A stretch of DNA of 64,000 nucleotides from contig CM049321.1 of assembly GCA_026874595.1 (NCBI GenBank), positions 15,945,979-16,009,978 on the forward strand, written 5' to 3'. Source of the stretch: Sipunculus nudus. Its lineage: Eukaryota; Annelida; Sipuncula; Golfingiida; Sipunculidae. Below are positions 1 through 10,540 of this stretch, in pieces; positions within the stretch are counted from its first letter, which is position 1, and each line of letters begins with the position of its first letter. The position numbers and the translations under genes are program-made. The notes beneath the pieces were generated by a model. The model was not told where the DNA came from. It was given only the letters and a program-made list of their open reading frames with translations, and made no database searches.

Positions 1-214
1 AACAAGCAAAAAGCAAATGAGTAACTAAAACCAACGATCATTGTCTACTTCTAGATAACAAATCATTTTGTTGATTAAAACCACCCTATTAAGTTCCTGC
101 GTTTACCTTCCCCATTAAGCCCAGAGTAATGGCAAAATAAAAACAGACACACGATTTTTCTTTACATGAAGCAGTATATTAACGAGGCCCAGTGTAAAGA
201 CTAAAGGTCACCTT

Positions 215-606
215 CAATTCAGCTTACCCTCGGTGATCTGAAATCGCCCACCACCAGAGGTAGTCTTAACGTAATTTCAGGTAACCACCACACTATCCCC
301 TCGTCGATTTAACCAAATGATAAATACTTATGCTTTAAACGCAGGATATATTCTCTAATAAACCACGTGAAAGATATGAGATTTATATGCTGCAAGCGAA
401 CAATAAATTGTCACGAGTTTTAATTTTATTATCCATTGAATTTCTATTGAGTCATACACTTCATAAAATCACATGACAAGCTACATGTAGACATTCAGAA
501 GAAAATTTAAATAGAATTTAAGCAAATAAACATAAGGAAACAACTGTTTTGTTTCTGAAACCTTGAGGATATCCAATTCAAGTTACCCCCCACTCCGCTA
601 ATTTGC
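215..606 (+). mobile_element. TTCAGATTACCCC-cluster repeat, copy 1
   Basis: This is a non-coding dispersed element of about 390 bp, one of three copies in the window. The left end carries several variants of the motif TTCAGATTACCCC, at 218-230, at about 234-242 in inverted form, and near 277-290. The right end carries one near 578-590. The interior is AT-rich and aligns with the copy at 3734-4163 through shared blocks such as the TTAAACNCANGAT stretch near 335-345. Motifs at the two ends point outward or inward as inverted subterminal repeats, which resembles a MITE. No transposase frame and no certain target duplication are visible. The superfamily is not recognised. Confidence 0.6.
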
Positions 607-639
607 AGCGAGGCTAATCTTAAATCGCACACCAGGAAA

Positions 640-991
640 GCACGAGTTACAAGGTAAAGGTAGGGAGGGGGGAGTTATCACCGACGATCTCATCCGGCTT
701 ATTTAAACTTTGCCTTCGGTCTTTCGGCCTATTCATTCTTTTAGCTATACTCGTCTTCCTGGGGAGCATACAATCAAACAGCCACCAGGACGCTAGATGG
801 TTATTAGTTCCACGTTTGCCTGACGCCCTTGTTTGACCAGTACCCATTCACTCCTGGGTGAAGACAGCGAGACCTTGGGGTAAAGACCTTGTCCAGGAGT
901 CTTATCGCGAAGAGCCGTCAGATCGGGACACGAACCCACAGCCTTGCGGTCACGAGACAGGCGCACTAACCACTACGCCATCACGCGCCAG
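640..991 (-). mobile_element. tRNA-derived SINE
   Basis: Read on the minus strand, the head at about 924-991 has an A box (TGGCGTAGTGG, complement of 970-980) and a B box (GGTTCGTGTCCC, complement of about 924-935), with the spacing of a tRNA promoter. The body continues leftward through a stretch containing CACCCAGGAGTGAATGGGTA near 841-858, a phrase I associate with invertebrate SINE bodies. The left limit near 640 is uncertain. The 66-codon open frame in the body (647-847, minus) has no sign of being a gene. A Pol III-transcribed, LINE-mobilised element is the expected biology. Confidence 0.75.
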
Positions 992-1442
992 TTAACAATG
1001 GAGAGCAAACGAAACAGGAACAAGTAAACAACGAAAGGGCTAAGACAAACGTTACCGTCTTTGTTAATGATTTCTCACAAAACATTTTGCCGGGAAGTCT
1101 CAGATAATTAGGGATAGTTTTCCTGCAGTTGTGGTTACAGGGCTCCCTAATGGCGAAGGTGTTAAATTAAGGGAAGATACATTTAAAAAAAATAGAAATA
1201 AAGAAAACAAATTTTATGGTGGTCACATTCCTTGTGATTATGTAACTCTTTTACGTTTAGATATTTATGAATGTAAATGCATATGTATATGTAAATGAAA
1301 GTCATTGCAAAATATATGTCGTGAAATATAGAATATAATGAGCGTGATTTACATACAAATTCGATGTCCTCTTTTCTCGATCAAAATTTCAAATCTACCT
1401 GTTTTATAAATGATTTGCATTAACTTAACTGTACTAGGAAAA

Positions 1443-1798
1443 CCGGCCTCTGTGGCTCAGGGGTAGAGCATGGTACTCAAAGCCCGGATTTCAAATCTCA
1501 ACCGAGAACTGGTGAAATTTTCACGGTAGGCCCTACTCAGGGTGAGCGTTCTGCAGGCTTCATGGGAAGGCTGTACCCCACAGCCGTGTATCACTCATAA
1601 CGAGTGCGTATTTTGGAGGTTCCTTGGTGTTATGACCCAGCAACGGGATAACTACACACCAAGGACCTACAGGTGCGGTAGACACCGGGCCTGGGTGACA
1701 CCAGGGTATAACATACAATGACAGGAAGCTCGTGCTACCGCTCTGTCACGTAGTCCAAAATTGTAAAGGGACTCTGCAGATGTAAATACTTAACTTAA
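1443..1798 (+). mobile_element. tRNA-derived SINE, different family
   Basis: The head at 1443-1500 has an excellent A box (TGGCTCAGGGG, 1453-1463) and a decayed B box (GGATTTCAAATCTC, 1486-1499). The body runs to about 1790 and has higher GC than its flanks. It contains an internal inverted pair: CCTTGGTGT near 1622-1630 and ACACCAAGG near 1655-1663. It ends in an A/T-rich tail. The body does not resemble the SINE at 640-991 or the tRNA-Glu SINEs further right, so this is a separate family. No coding potential. Confidence 0.7.
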
Positions 1799-2274
1799 GA
1801 ATTAGATAAGTCAGCAAGTGACGCGTTATAAAATGACGTACTAGCTGTTATACTTGCGTGTCACGTGTCCTTACCTATCTGATCCCTGGTCTTAGTCGTT
1901 TATACATGATCGTCGGGTTCAGAGACGTCTTGTTTTAATTAGAAATTGAAACGTTTTGATATAAGAATTTTGAGTAGGTCTGAGTATGTTTCAATATATT
2001 ATGGGAGTTGCAGGTTCATTTCGTTCGCGTCTTGACAGATGTTACTGTAAATGATACGAATATTCGTGCTGATCTTAAACAGACATAAAAAATATGGTCA
2101 GTGAGAATTCAAACTTGTTTCGCTTTATCCAGTCCACTGTTTCAGTTTTATTTACTTCTAGACTTATTTCATTTTTCATCGAGAGGTGTACATATTTCCA
2201 TTCCTTTTTCCTGTTACTTTTTCCTGGAATAAGTGACGACATACGCTCCCTTATATTTTTAATAAAGGATGCAT
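1799..2274. other. Unique AT-rich stretch
   Basis: Nothing recognisable. A 61-codon frame at 2094-2279 is rich in Phe, Leu and Ser and has no start context or splice signals that would support it. Confidence 0.5.
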
Positions 2275-2279
2275 GGTAA

Positions 2280-2786
2280 TTTAAACATGAAGGGGGCGAG
2301 AAGATATAGACAACTGCGAACCCGGATTAGAGACGTGGATTTTAACGGATTAAAGATACATAATCATTTGCAATAATATGAGTGTAAACTCACGCTATTA
2401 TATAGACACAAGTAAATACAGTCCACTTGTGTCTGTTTAACATACCAATATTGCCTCACCAAAGGTCCGATCTTGAGCATGCGCAGCTACTACCTAATAA
2501 GGTAAAACATGAAAGAAAGAATCGTTAAAACATTGGTTGGAATCTTGAAAGAAAGCTTGTTTTTTTTTTAAGTTGCGCGATACGGCTAAGATGTGACTTG
2601 GGCGCTATGTTTATGTTTTGCGCTAATCAGGGCGCCGGTTCAAGATTATCTTTACTTGTGTACAAGAGTATAGGCAAACGGGTTTAGTTAGAACGAAATT
2701 TTGGCAAGAACAATAATATTCTCAACAGATAAAATAGTATTCCATGTAACATATAACAAACCTAATATGTAAATTGGTCCCTTTAA
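2280..2786 (+). mobile_element. Hairpin-core element, copy A
   Basis: This is a copy of a non-coding family of about 510 bp. The diagnostic core at 2411-2440 pairs TAAATACAG with CTGTTTA around the block GTCCACTTGTGT. It is followed by a GGTCCGATCTTGAG block also found after the cores of copies B and D. The right end reads GGTCCCTTTAA at 2776-2786, matching GGCCCCTTTAA of copy B and the CCCTTTAAG end of copy C. The left limit is set by the length of the better-preserved copies and is uncertain. No open frame is conserved between copies, so it is likely a non-autonomous inverted-repeat transposon. Confidence 0.55.
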
Positions 2787-3733
2787 CATTGGTAAATCCT
2801 AAAATACGAAATACAGACATGGCGATGAAAGTACAAGTCATCCAAGCTGGTGACAGCTCTTATTAATCATAATCTTTCCACATGCCAAGGATGTGTGTCA
2901 TCAAGGATTCGGTGGTAAACGGATGAAACCCTCCTCTAATCGCAGGTTTCCCAAGGAAAAAGTTCCTCGTCTTATTTTTATCTGTCTCATTCTTCGGAAC
3001 GAACGCGCTTTCAGGGAAGCACAATTGACCTAATAGTTGCAGACTCTCGACCTCGTTTCGTAAATGGTTTTACCATGGAAAATAAACGTTATTGTCGCTT
3101 TGTGGATTGGTTCGGTTTTTACGTTGCACGAGTGGATGCACTAGATTTTGGAATAAGAAAGGACAAAGAACATATGCTCTGTCTTTATACGTGACAAAAC
3201 ATGTTTATAATTGATATTTTATCTTTGTTGGGGCAAACATTATTTAATGCTCTAAAAGGGGCCGACAGAAAAATAAATAATGAACCCCGAGAAGTCGGGG
3301 TATGTTTTGTGACTCCATGATCAGATGAAACATGAGTATGAAACTACACAAATATTTACGTTAAGAAATAGTGTAAGAGTTTTTTTACATAATTACTATT
3401 ATTAACTGTACGATAGTTTTTTATCATCACTGTAAAATGTTGATTATTGAATATAAAGCGCTGTCTGGAATCTAAATTTCATTCCCTATAGCAGAGAAAT
3501 TACAGCGCATTAATATAGGGTAGTGACACCAAGGTTAAAATGATAACTCAAGGTGAAACAAAATGCGATGGATAAATCATATTAAAACTTTGAAAAACTT
3601 AAAATTCCTTATGTTCTTCAGAAAAATAAAACCTGCAGTGGTATATGTAATCATCCCTGTAGTATTTTTGGTCACGACATTTTGTTTTGTTCACGGATTC
3701 CCTTCTCCTGGTGTAGAGACAGCAGATTACCAC
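2787..3733. other. Unique AT-rich stretch
   Basis: No repeat family or exon recognised. A short inverted pair, CCCCGA/TCGGGG, lies at about 3283-3300. The 63-codon frame at 3563-3754 runs into the neighbouring repeat and is not supported. Confidence 0.5.
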
Positions 3734-4163
3734 CTTTTCAGGTTACCCCGCTAATCTGAAGTCGATTTCAGATTACCACTGGGGGCAGCCTGACCTAATT
3801 TCAGGTAACCCCAGCTCTGTTCAGATTACCCCTTTATTGATTTATTTAAATTATACATTCTTATGTTTTAAACTCATGATTTATTATTCCAATTTACCAT
3901 CCTGACGACACGAGATTTAAAAACAGGAATCTATATAAATTGTCGCAAAATGTTTTGTTTATTATTAATTATATTGCTAATGACGCATGCACTTTACCAA
4001 AGTACATAACATACAAACATAAAATATAGAAATATCAAACCTAATATCCGGAATCTAAAAGAACCAAAAAAAAAGAAAAAAATTCTTAGTAAATAAACAT
4101 AAAAAACAATTGTTTGAAGGGGTAAACTGAAGCGGGGTGATCTGAATCGGGGGTAATCTAAAA
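3734..4163 (+). mobile_element. TTCAGATTACCCC-cluster repeat, copy 2
   Basis: This is the best-preserved copy, about 430 bp. The left 110 bases carry at least five variants of TTCAGATTACCCC in both orientations (about 3736-3748, 3752-3762, 3766-3778, 3799-3812 and 3819-3832). The right 50 bases carry three inverted variants (GGGGTAAACTGAA, GGGGTGATCTGAA and GGGGGTAATCTAAA, about 4120-4163). The interior is AT-rich. The dense, opposed subterminal motifs resemble transposase-binding sites of hAT-like or foldback-like MITEs. The family itself is not recognised. Confidence 0.65.
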
Positions 4164-5595
4164 TGTATACACCCTGTCATATCGTTTAGGAATACAATCA
4201 AGCAGTTAGTTTCCGGTCATTAGCCACGACCTCCATAGTTTATTAAAAAAAAGTTTCGTATTATGTATTGTAGCTGTGCCTCAGGATATCAAGAAGTATA
4301 TTTTAAATTTATATTTTATCTTCATCTGAGCCCAATTTTTTTTAATATTATGAAACAGACGGGTATATAGATAGGTAAGTGATCCCGCGCGGTCTGGGCC
4401 ATGGTTTCTGACTTCATAATGGTAAGATGGAATTAAAAAAATGAAATTTTATAGGCCATATCATCAAATAGAAAAACATGTAATAATCTCAGAAAGGTCA
4501 GTGCAGTTCTAGAAAATGATTTTTACTTAATTTCAATTACCCATGGAAAGACAGGCCTTTGAATTCTTTTTCATTTAACATAAAACGTTGCATGGAAACT
4601 AACTATAGGTCGATATCCCTATAGGAGAAAGTTCTCAACACTGGTACACAGCGATTCCTTCAGCGTTCACATGGGCATTTAATTTCTTATTGGTAATATA
4701 TACGTTATTAAGATAAAAAAAATATTACAGCTTCGCGAGTTCTGGTCCCCAATTAATTCTTTGTAAGATTGGATATTTAATACAATATAAATCAGAATTA
4801 AGTATCCATAATTGAAATTTGATATGAAATACCTATAACAAAACTATAAAAATGTATAAAGATAAAAATGGTGGTTAATTGTTAAATAGTATTTATATAA
4901 TGAAATAAAGTATCCATGACATAAATTCAAATTTGATATCAGAAAAAATCTTTTACGGTTAATTGTTACCTGCTTTTCATAGAATGACTTAAGTATCCAT
5001 AAGATATATTGAAATTTGAAAGTATTGAATGACTTTGTCACGCATATTGTATATAATATAATCTTCAAAGGAGGAAAATGCATCCTGTTTCCGACAAACA
5101 ATATACAAGTACGAAATACTGAAGTGTATCATATAAAGGAACAAATATTTATTTAACATTTGACCGTTATTGTTATTGCATTAGAGTGGTGGCATTCCAT
5201 CTTTGTCAGGTCACTCCTCTACGACCACACTTCGGAAACGCCCGATTTTATTCTTAAATTTGTTTTCGGGAACGATGCCAAAAGTGTCCTAAGGGGGTTT
5301 ATTTTTCCATATTTATTTCATGAGCTGAGAATTTTATAAAATTTCTCATTATTTACTAGACATCATGTACAAACACGGGGGGTGGGGGGAATACGCCCAA
5401 CGACAAAGCCGCCCCCATCGTGATAATAACGTTTATACTAATATTACTCACAATTAAAATAAATTAATAAAAACATTAATTACTTAATTGGGAATATCCG
5501 TGATAAAGGCTAAATGAAATATTGAAAATTTCTGGATTTTCCGAATTTCTTGCAAAATGAAAGTCACTACCTGAGCGAAAATGATAAAATTTGGT
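4164..5595. other. AT-rich unique DNA
   Basis: About 1.4 kb without a recognisable gene or repeat family. Several lines repeat the phrase AAGTATCCAT(A/G)A with nearby AAATTTGATAT or AATTTGAAAG (about 4800-5030), which suggests a very degenerate direct repeat of roughly 90-110 bp. A G-rich run lies at 5378-5391. The 85-codon minus frame at 4844-5101 is a by-product of low GC. Confidence 0.45.
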
Positions 5596-5600
5596 CATCG

Positions 5601-5825
5601 TTGCGGTCGTGTGCCGCAAAGACAAATCTTTGTGAATCCTGTGGTTTGATCGGAGACAAGATCAAACACTAAAAGGGGAATCCCCGTTCAAGCCAGTGAA
5701 GTAATAAGGGAGGGCCAAGAAAAGCATCAGTCTACAAGAACAAAGACGTCTAGTCAGTGATAAAACGATGATGCAGATACGGTCTTTGAGATAAGATGTC
5801 ACTGTCATCACGTCGTTTTTATACG
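5601..5825. other. Cluster of hairpins with a palindromic kappa-B-like site
   Basis: In 85 bases there are four successive inverted repeats: TTGCGG/CCGCAA (5601-5619, loop 7), CAAAGA/TCTTTG (5617-5632, loop 4), GTTTGATC/GATCAAAC (5644-5667, loop 8) and the palindromic GGGGAATCCCC (5675-5685). A longer imperfect hairpin joins about 5763-5778 with 5805-5822 (AAAACGA and TGATG paired with CATCA and TCGTTTT). The last short palindrome fits the NF-kB/Rel consensus. I cannot match the whole to a known snRNA, snoRNA or tRNA. It may be a structured RNA, the end of a transposon or a regulatory block. Pairing is read by eye, without a folding calculation. Confidence 0.4.
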
Positions 5826-5829
5826 ACAG

Positions 5830-6385
5830 GTCGACACAGTTTTATCAAATACAGAAGGAGAACAAAGACAAAGTCTGACAGCGCCAGGACCAGAAGATGG
5901 CTGTATACGGAGCAGGGCGGACTTCTTGTCTCGCAGTTCCCCCGAATTTGAAGATCGCTTGCACGTGACTGGAGTTTTTATATAAACTTTCATTTTACGT
6001 TTCATATAATTAAAAACTCTATTTAGATAATTTTTATCAAAAGATTTTGATATTTCATGCGCTACATATTAAGAAAAAATTAAAATATATGAGTTATCTT
6101 TAAAAAAAAAAAGAATCTTAATAACTTGTAAAAAGATGATTTCACTACCTCAACCATGAAACGTTAATTACCTACTGGTGATAAAAATGTAAAAAAAAGG
6201 TGTTAAGTCCACTTCCCAATAACTGGATCAGAAAATTGTAATATACTTCCCGGCGGTAGCTCCCTGGGGAGGCCACAGAGTGTACACACGGTTTTGGATC
6301 GCTAGTTCCTGTCATACGCTGATAGCACTTAAACCGTTACCCCTTTGTAATGTTAGGTAGAAAAAGTACACTTGTGGCTGAGACC
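5830..6385. other. Unique AT-rich stretch
   Basis: Nothing recognised. Slightly higher GC around 6240-6340 without a coding frame. Confidence 0.45.
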
Positions 6386-6389
6386 TTGC

Positions 6390-6537
6390 CAAAAGATCCT
6401 TTTAATATACCATGTTTGTTAAATATACAGGAAATAGTGAAATCTCCATAGAATTTTATGGTAAGTAATATTTCGTTCTAAACCCGTTTGCTCACTTCTG
6501 TAAATGAGAAGGAAAATGCTTTCACAGGGCGCTATCA
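6390..6537 (-). mobile_element. Fragment of the hairpin-core family, inverted
   Basis: On the minus strand this segment aligns with the right third of copy A. Both contain GCAAACGGGTTTAG followed within a few bases by AACGAAAT (complement of about 6470-6495, against about 2675-2700). Both have a related GATAGCGCC/CAGGGCGCC block upstream, then an AT-rich right end with TTTTGGCAAG. The hairpin core itself is absent, so this is a right-end fragment. Confidence 0.5.
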
Positions 6538-7257
6538 GAGGGAAAGCACAAATATATCGCACTCCACCTGGTGGCGGTACCTTAATGAAGGGTCTTTGCG
6601 AAGAAGTAAGAGACTACTAAATTTGAATCAATGACCGCTTGATATCAAGTCCAGCACCTTTGCAATTGCACCACCATGCGGCTAAAAATGAATAAATAAT
6701 AACACTGCCTAATGTTGCCTCCAAACAGACTATCTATAAGGCATGTGATTTAGTATAAGTAACATGAAAACAGTGATGTATTTTCTGATTGTTTGAAGGA
6801 TTTACCAATACATGACGTGTTCATGTATCATGTAACAGATCACATAGAAATACTGTTTTACGAACTCTGGGGAAAAAATGGTTTTCTCTACCGAGACACA
6901 ACACGTTTAATTTTGCAAGCTTGCAAAAAAAAAACAAGATTTGCTTTACTGAAATGGTATATGTGAGAAACACTTAATATAGTCCATTTTCCAAACCTTC
7001 AAAGATTTCTTTTACGGAATTCCTGCCATAGCACAAATTAACAACATTACCAAATATCTGATCTTTTCACTGGTTCTTTGAAGGATTTATCGGCAGGAGA
7101 ATGCAGTGTTTTCCGGTTATGTAAATGATAATTAGAAGGAAATGACAATTAAATGATGGAACCGGAAAAAAAAGCATTTTCATCTCTTATACTTGTGTGA
7201 TATCTTCAGCCTGAAAATCGGTCTCTTCCTCGTTATAACGGTATAACGGTAATTAAG
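6538..7257. other. Unique AT-rich stretch
   Basis: No gene or family recognised. Mostly low-GC DNA with short A and T runs. Confidence 0.45.
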
Positions 7258-8345
7258 CTATATACTTGATCCCTTCCCCACTGCCCTTCTTAAGCAATGC
7301 ACTGATGACCTTACTCCATGGCTTACATTCATTTTAAATGTCTCTCTATCAACAGGTACAGTCCCTTCTCAGTTTAAAGAAGCTGTTGTGGCCCCACTTT
7401 TGAAGAAGCCGGGATTAGATCCAAATGACCTTTATACATTTAGGCCAGTTTAAAAACTTCCTTTCGTTTCTAAAATTCTTGAGAAGACTAATTTTAAGAG
7501 GTTACAATGTCATCTCTATGAAAATAGCTTAATAGAAATCAATCAGTCCGCGTATAGAAGGCACCACAGCACAGATACCGCCGTACTGAGTGTAATGGAT
7601 GGTCAGCTGATGGCGACAGACGAGAGACACGTTTCTCTCCTAGCATTGTTGGACCTCAGTGCAGCGTTTGACACGCTTGGTCATTCCTTTTTCTTAAAAG
7701 ACTAGAAATTACCTTTGTTATACACAGGGACCCTGTTAGGACCTATAATGTTCACTTTATATTAAAAACCCTTATCTCACATTATATCTGTTCTTTTCAT
7801 AAGTATGCTAATGACACTGAACTGTCAAAAAGTAGTCAACCAGGTGAGTTCAGCTCTGTCTAGTTCAGCATACAGGCTTGTATTGAGGATGTACTATCAT
7901 GGAAGACCAGCAACAAACTTAAATGGAATACTGACAAGACTGAAAGTATGCCTGTCGGATCTAAGCCCCTTCTAAGGGTGACTTACAGTGAGTCCATTAA
8001 CATTTGGGGCTGCACTATTCCTTTTTCAAAATTTAGTGAAGTATCTAGGTGTTAAGATTGATCGTAATCTTTCAATGCATGATTATATTTGTATATTTCT
8101 TGTGGCCTTTCTCGAGCTCCGTCGTATAGCTTCCATTCGGCGTTTCCTCTCTACTTATTCGTGCTGTCGGCTCATTTGCGCCACAGTTATATCTCGCCTG
8201 GATTACTGTTATTCAGTTCTTGCTGGGTTACCGTCAGAACAGATCTTGCGGCTACAGATGGGCCAGAATAATGCTGCGCCTCATTCATAAGAAGCAGAAG
8301 ACCGACCACGTCACGCCGCTTCTTAAATACCATGATGTTCAGGTA
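7258..8345 (+). mobile_element. Decayed CR1/L2-like LINE, reverse transcriptase part
   Basis: Conceptual translation in shifting frames recovers the order of a non-LTR reverse transcriptase. DPLPTALLKQC and VPSQFKEAVVAPLLKKPGLD lie near 7268-7430, then FRPV (7440), motif A LLDLSAAFD (about 7648-7674), GTLLGPIMFTLY (about 7728-7763) and motif C as YANDTEL (about 7804-7824). KLKWNTDKTE (about 7918-7947), YLGVKIDRNLSM (about 8042-8077) and SRLDYCYSVLAGLP (about 8193-8234) follow. The element is dead: a stop follows FRPV, about 180 bp between motif A and the GP motif are missing, the first catalytic Asp of YADD is Asn, and there is a frameshift near 8040. The endonuclease part, most of the C terminus and the 3' end are missing. 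The CR1/L2 clade is assigned from the motif wording and remembered family features. Confidence 0.88.
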
Positions 8346-9435
8346 GACATCATCTAGTTTTGTGTAAAGTAAGTCTGGATGGCATCAACGGATTCTGTTT
8401 ATAAAACAAAGGCTCGTGATCATATATTAGAGCCGGTAATCAGAATTCCTCAGCTGCGGTGCGAGCGCACCAGGAAGCAGGGAGACACTGGAATGAGAGA
8501 AAATATCGGCAGAAAACATGTTGGCAACAGCGCCGAGATAAAAGTATGCGTAAGGAATGAAGGGATAGCTTGACGAAATACCACAGCAATGTTAAATACA
8601 ATAGTTCTAATAATATAGTTATTTGCGTGAATATGTATGTGTTTTTCTCCGCGGTCTCGAGCATTCCACTTCCCTAACAATCCACTTAAATCGTATTAAT
8701 TATAATTTCTATTTGTGTGGACAAAATCGAGAAACCGGATATTCACTATTTAGCCAAACGTTAGGGGGCACATGACGTGTAACATGAATTAAACAATCCT
8801 TTCTCGCCAATGAGGTATTACACAATATTAAAGATGTTAAATTAATTTTTGACCATGGAAACACATTCTTAATTACTCATGTCCTTTGACTCGCGCTGAG
8901 CCAGGACTTACAGATCTCTGTCTTATATATTATATATGTGTGTGTGATTGTGTGTGTGTTTTGCTTGAAAGCATATGACGATCAAAACGACATGACATTT
9001 GAATTTTCCATCCTGAAAACCTTGTTTGTCTATATATTAACGAGGGAAGGAAACGGTCAGGTTTCATGTCTACATGTGTTTGTGTCTATATATGAGCGCA
9101 AACTTCTTGTTTAATCTGTTGAATGCTTGACAATTTCATTTATCTAGCCAAAGATAAATATTCCTTAGACTTTTTTCTGTGTGTTGGTGAATTTTATTAA
9201 GGAAAAGGACCATTAAATATGTTCCTGTGTGAGTTAACAGAAAAAAGTTTCATGTGATCACCGGAGAAAATATAAAGTATAAAGTTTTTGTTTTAATTAT
9301 TTTTTTAACTTTTAAGAGAGGATGCTTGGAGAACGAATTCGCTCATTCGAGTCTCAAATTATAACAAGTCGCATTGTTCGGATGATTGTTTACTTAAAGA
9401 ATAAGAGAAAAGAATGATGCATGATGGGAACGTCT
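8346..9435. other. Unique DNA with a small TG microsatellite
   Basis: No gene recognised. A (TA)/(TG)-rich patch at about 8925-8961 is the only clear simple repeat. The three overlapping frames around 8379-8680 share no family signature and look like decayed LINE flank. Confidence 0.45.
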
Positions 9436-9439
9436 ATAA

Positions 9440-9625
9440 AGGGGACATTAATGCCGGAAATCAATTACTGGAAAAGTAAATAATTAATCCCACGTAATGA
9501 TATTGCGTACTTTAGCAGCTGCTGAACAGGAAATCATGCGTTTTTCGTCTCGTCCTCGGGAGCAAATTAACTTCCTGCCAACTCGAGACACGCATCAGAG
9601 GCAAAGAGAATATTTTACATAACGG
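9440..9625. promoter_or_regulatory. Candidate non-coding regulatory block
   Basis: This unique, higher-complexity segment is dense in short motifs typical of developmental enhancers: ATTAATCCC (an Otx/Bicoid-type TAATCC core, about 9483-9491), CACGTAATGATAT, a CAGCTG E-box (9518-9523) and CAAATTAA. It lacks coding frames and repeat character. The assignment is inferred from composition only; no conservation data are available. Confidence 0.2.
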
Positions 9626-10028
9626 AGATATATATATATACTGTGTAAATTGGGAGAAAACAGTGCAGATTTTGCATCAGGGATTAAATGCACAGGTGTT
9701 GCTTAAATTGCTTTGGGTGACTTCGAAACTATCAATCACACGCTACACTGGGCCTTTAAGTTTTATTTAACAGTTCATTTTAATTTCGCTGACGTCAAAA
9801 AACTTCAATAATACTAAATCATAATAAAATCTGACATTAAATAGTATTAAGGGTCGGGATATATCAAATTAGTAAGACGCATAGAGTCCGTCCAAGTCAG
9901 ATATTTACACAGATACTTGTTTAATTAATCTCTCATTTTCTTGCCTCGTCATTCATTCAAGTAAAAGCACCAGAATCGTTCCGTAGACGCCATTGTCAAC
10001 AGTATTTGCCCGGATAAAGGGTAAGAAA
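9626..10028. other. Unique AT-rich stretch
   Basis: Nothing recognisable apart from a short (TA)n at about 9629-9640. Confidence 0.45.
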
Positions 10029-10540
10029 CTTAAATGTGCATAAATTATATTAATATGTATATAATATACCGTGATATGTATTACCTCAGGCTCTTTTCAA
10101 CTTAATACAAAAGTTTCCCTAGCAAAATCATCCCAGCCAACAGGTTTACTATCTCAGCTTCACCTGTTTTATACGTTGTTATGTACTGCGTGCGAGTAAA
10201 CACAGTCCACGTATGTCTGTTTACTATAACAAGACTATTTGACAAGAGGTCAGATCTTGAGAATGCACGACAACTACAACAAAAGGAGAAGAAATATAAA
10301 AGAAAGAAGTAACACCTTGAAAAAAAATCTTGATATGTGAAGTTTCGCCGTGCGACCACCAAAGATAAACGCTTTGTTTATGTTTATGGCGGTGGTCGTG
10401 CCTGCTGCAAGTTTGTTTTTGCCGCTTGCGTACGGGAGTAAACAAACGGTTTTATATTGGAAGATACCGTTATGATTTAAGGAGATAACACCAAGTCTCA
10501 TGTGTATTAAATATACTTTTATATGAACAGGCCCCTTTAA
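10029..10540 (+). mobile_element. Hairpin-core element, copy B
   Basis: About 512 bp, almost the same length as copy C. The left end CTTAAATGTGCATAA (10029) aligns with CTTAAAGGGACATAA of copy C. The right end is GGCCCCTTTAA (10530-10540). The core at 10196-10225 pairs AGTAAACACAG with CTGTTTACT. Outside it TTGTTAT (about 10176-10182) pairs with ATAACAA (about 10226-10232). A second inverted repeat, CGACCACC (10353-10360) with GGTGGTCG (10391-10398), is present in this copy. The overlapping minus-strand frames here (up to 136 codons) are not conserved in copies A, C or D, so the element is non-coding. Confidence 0.7.
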
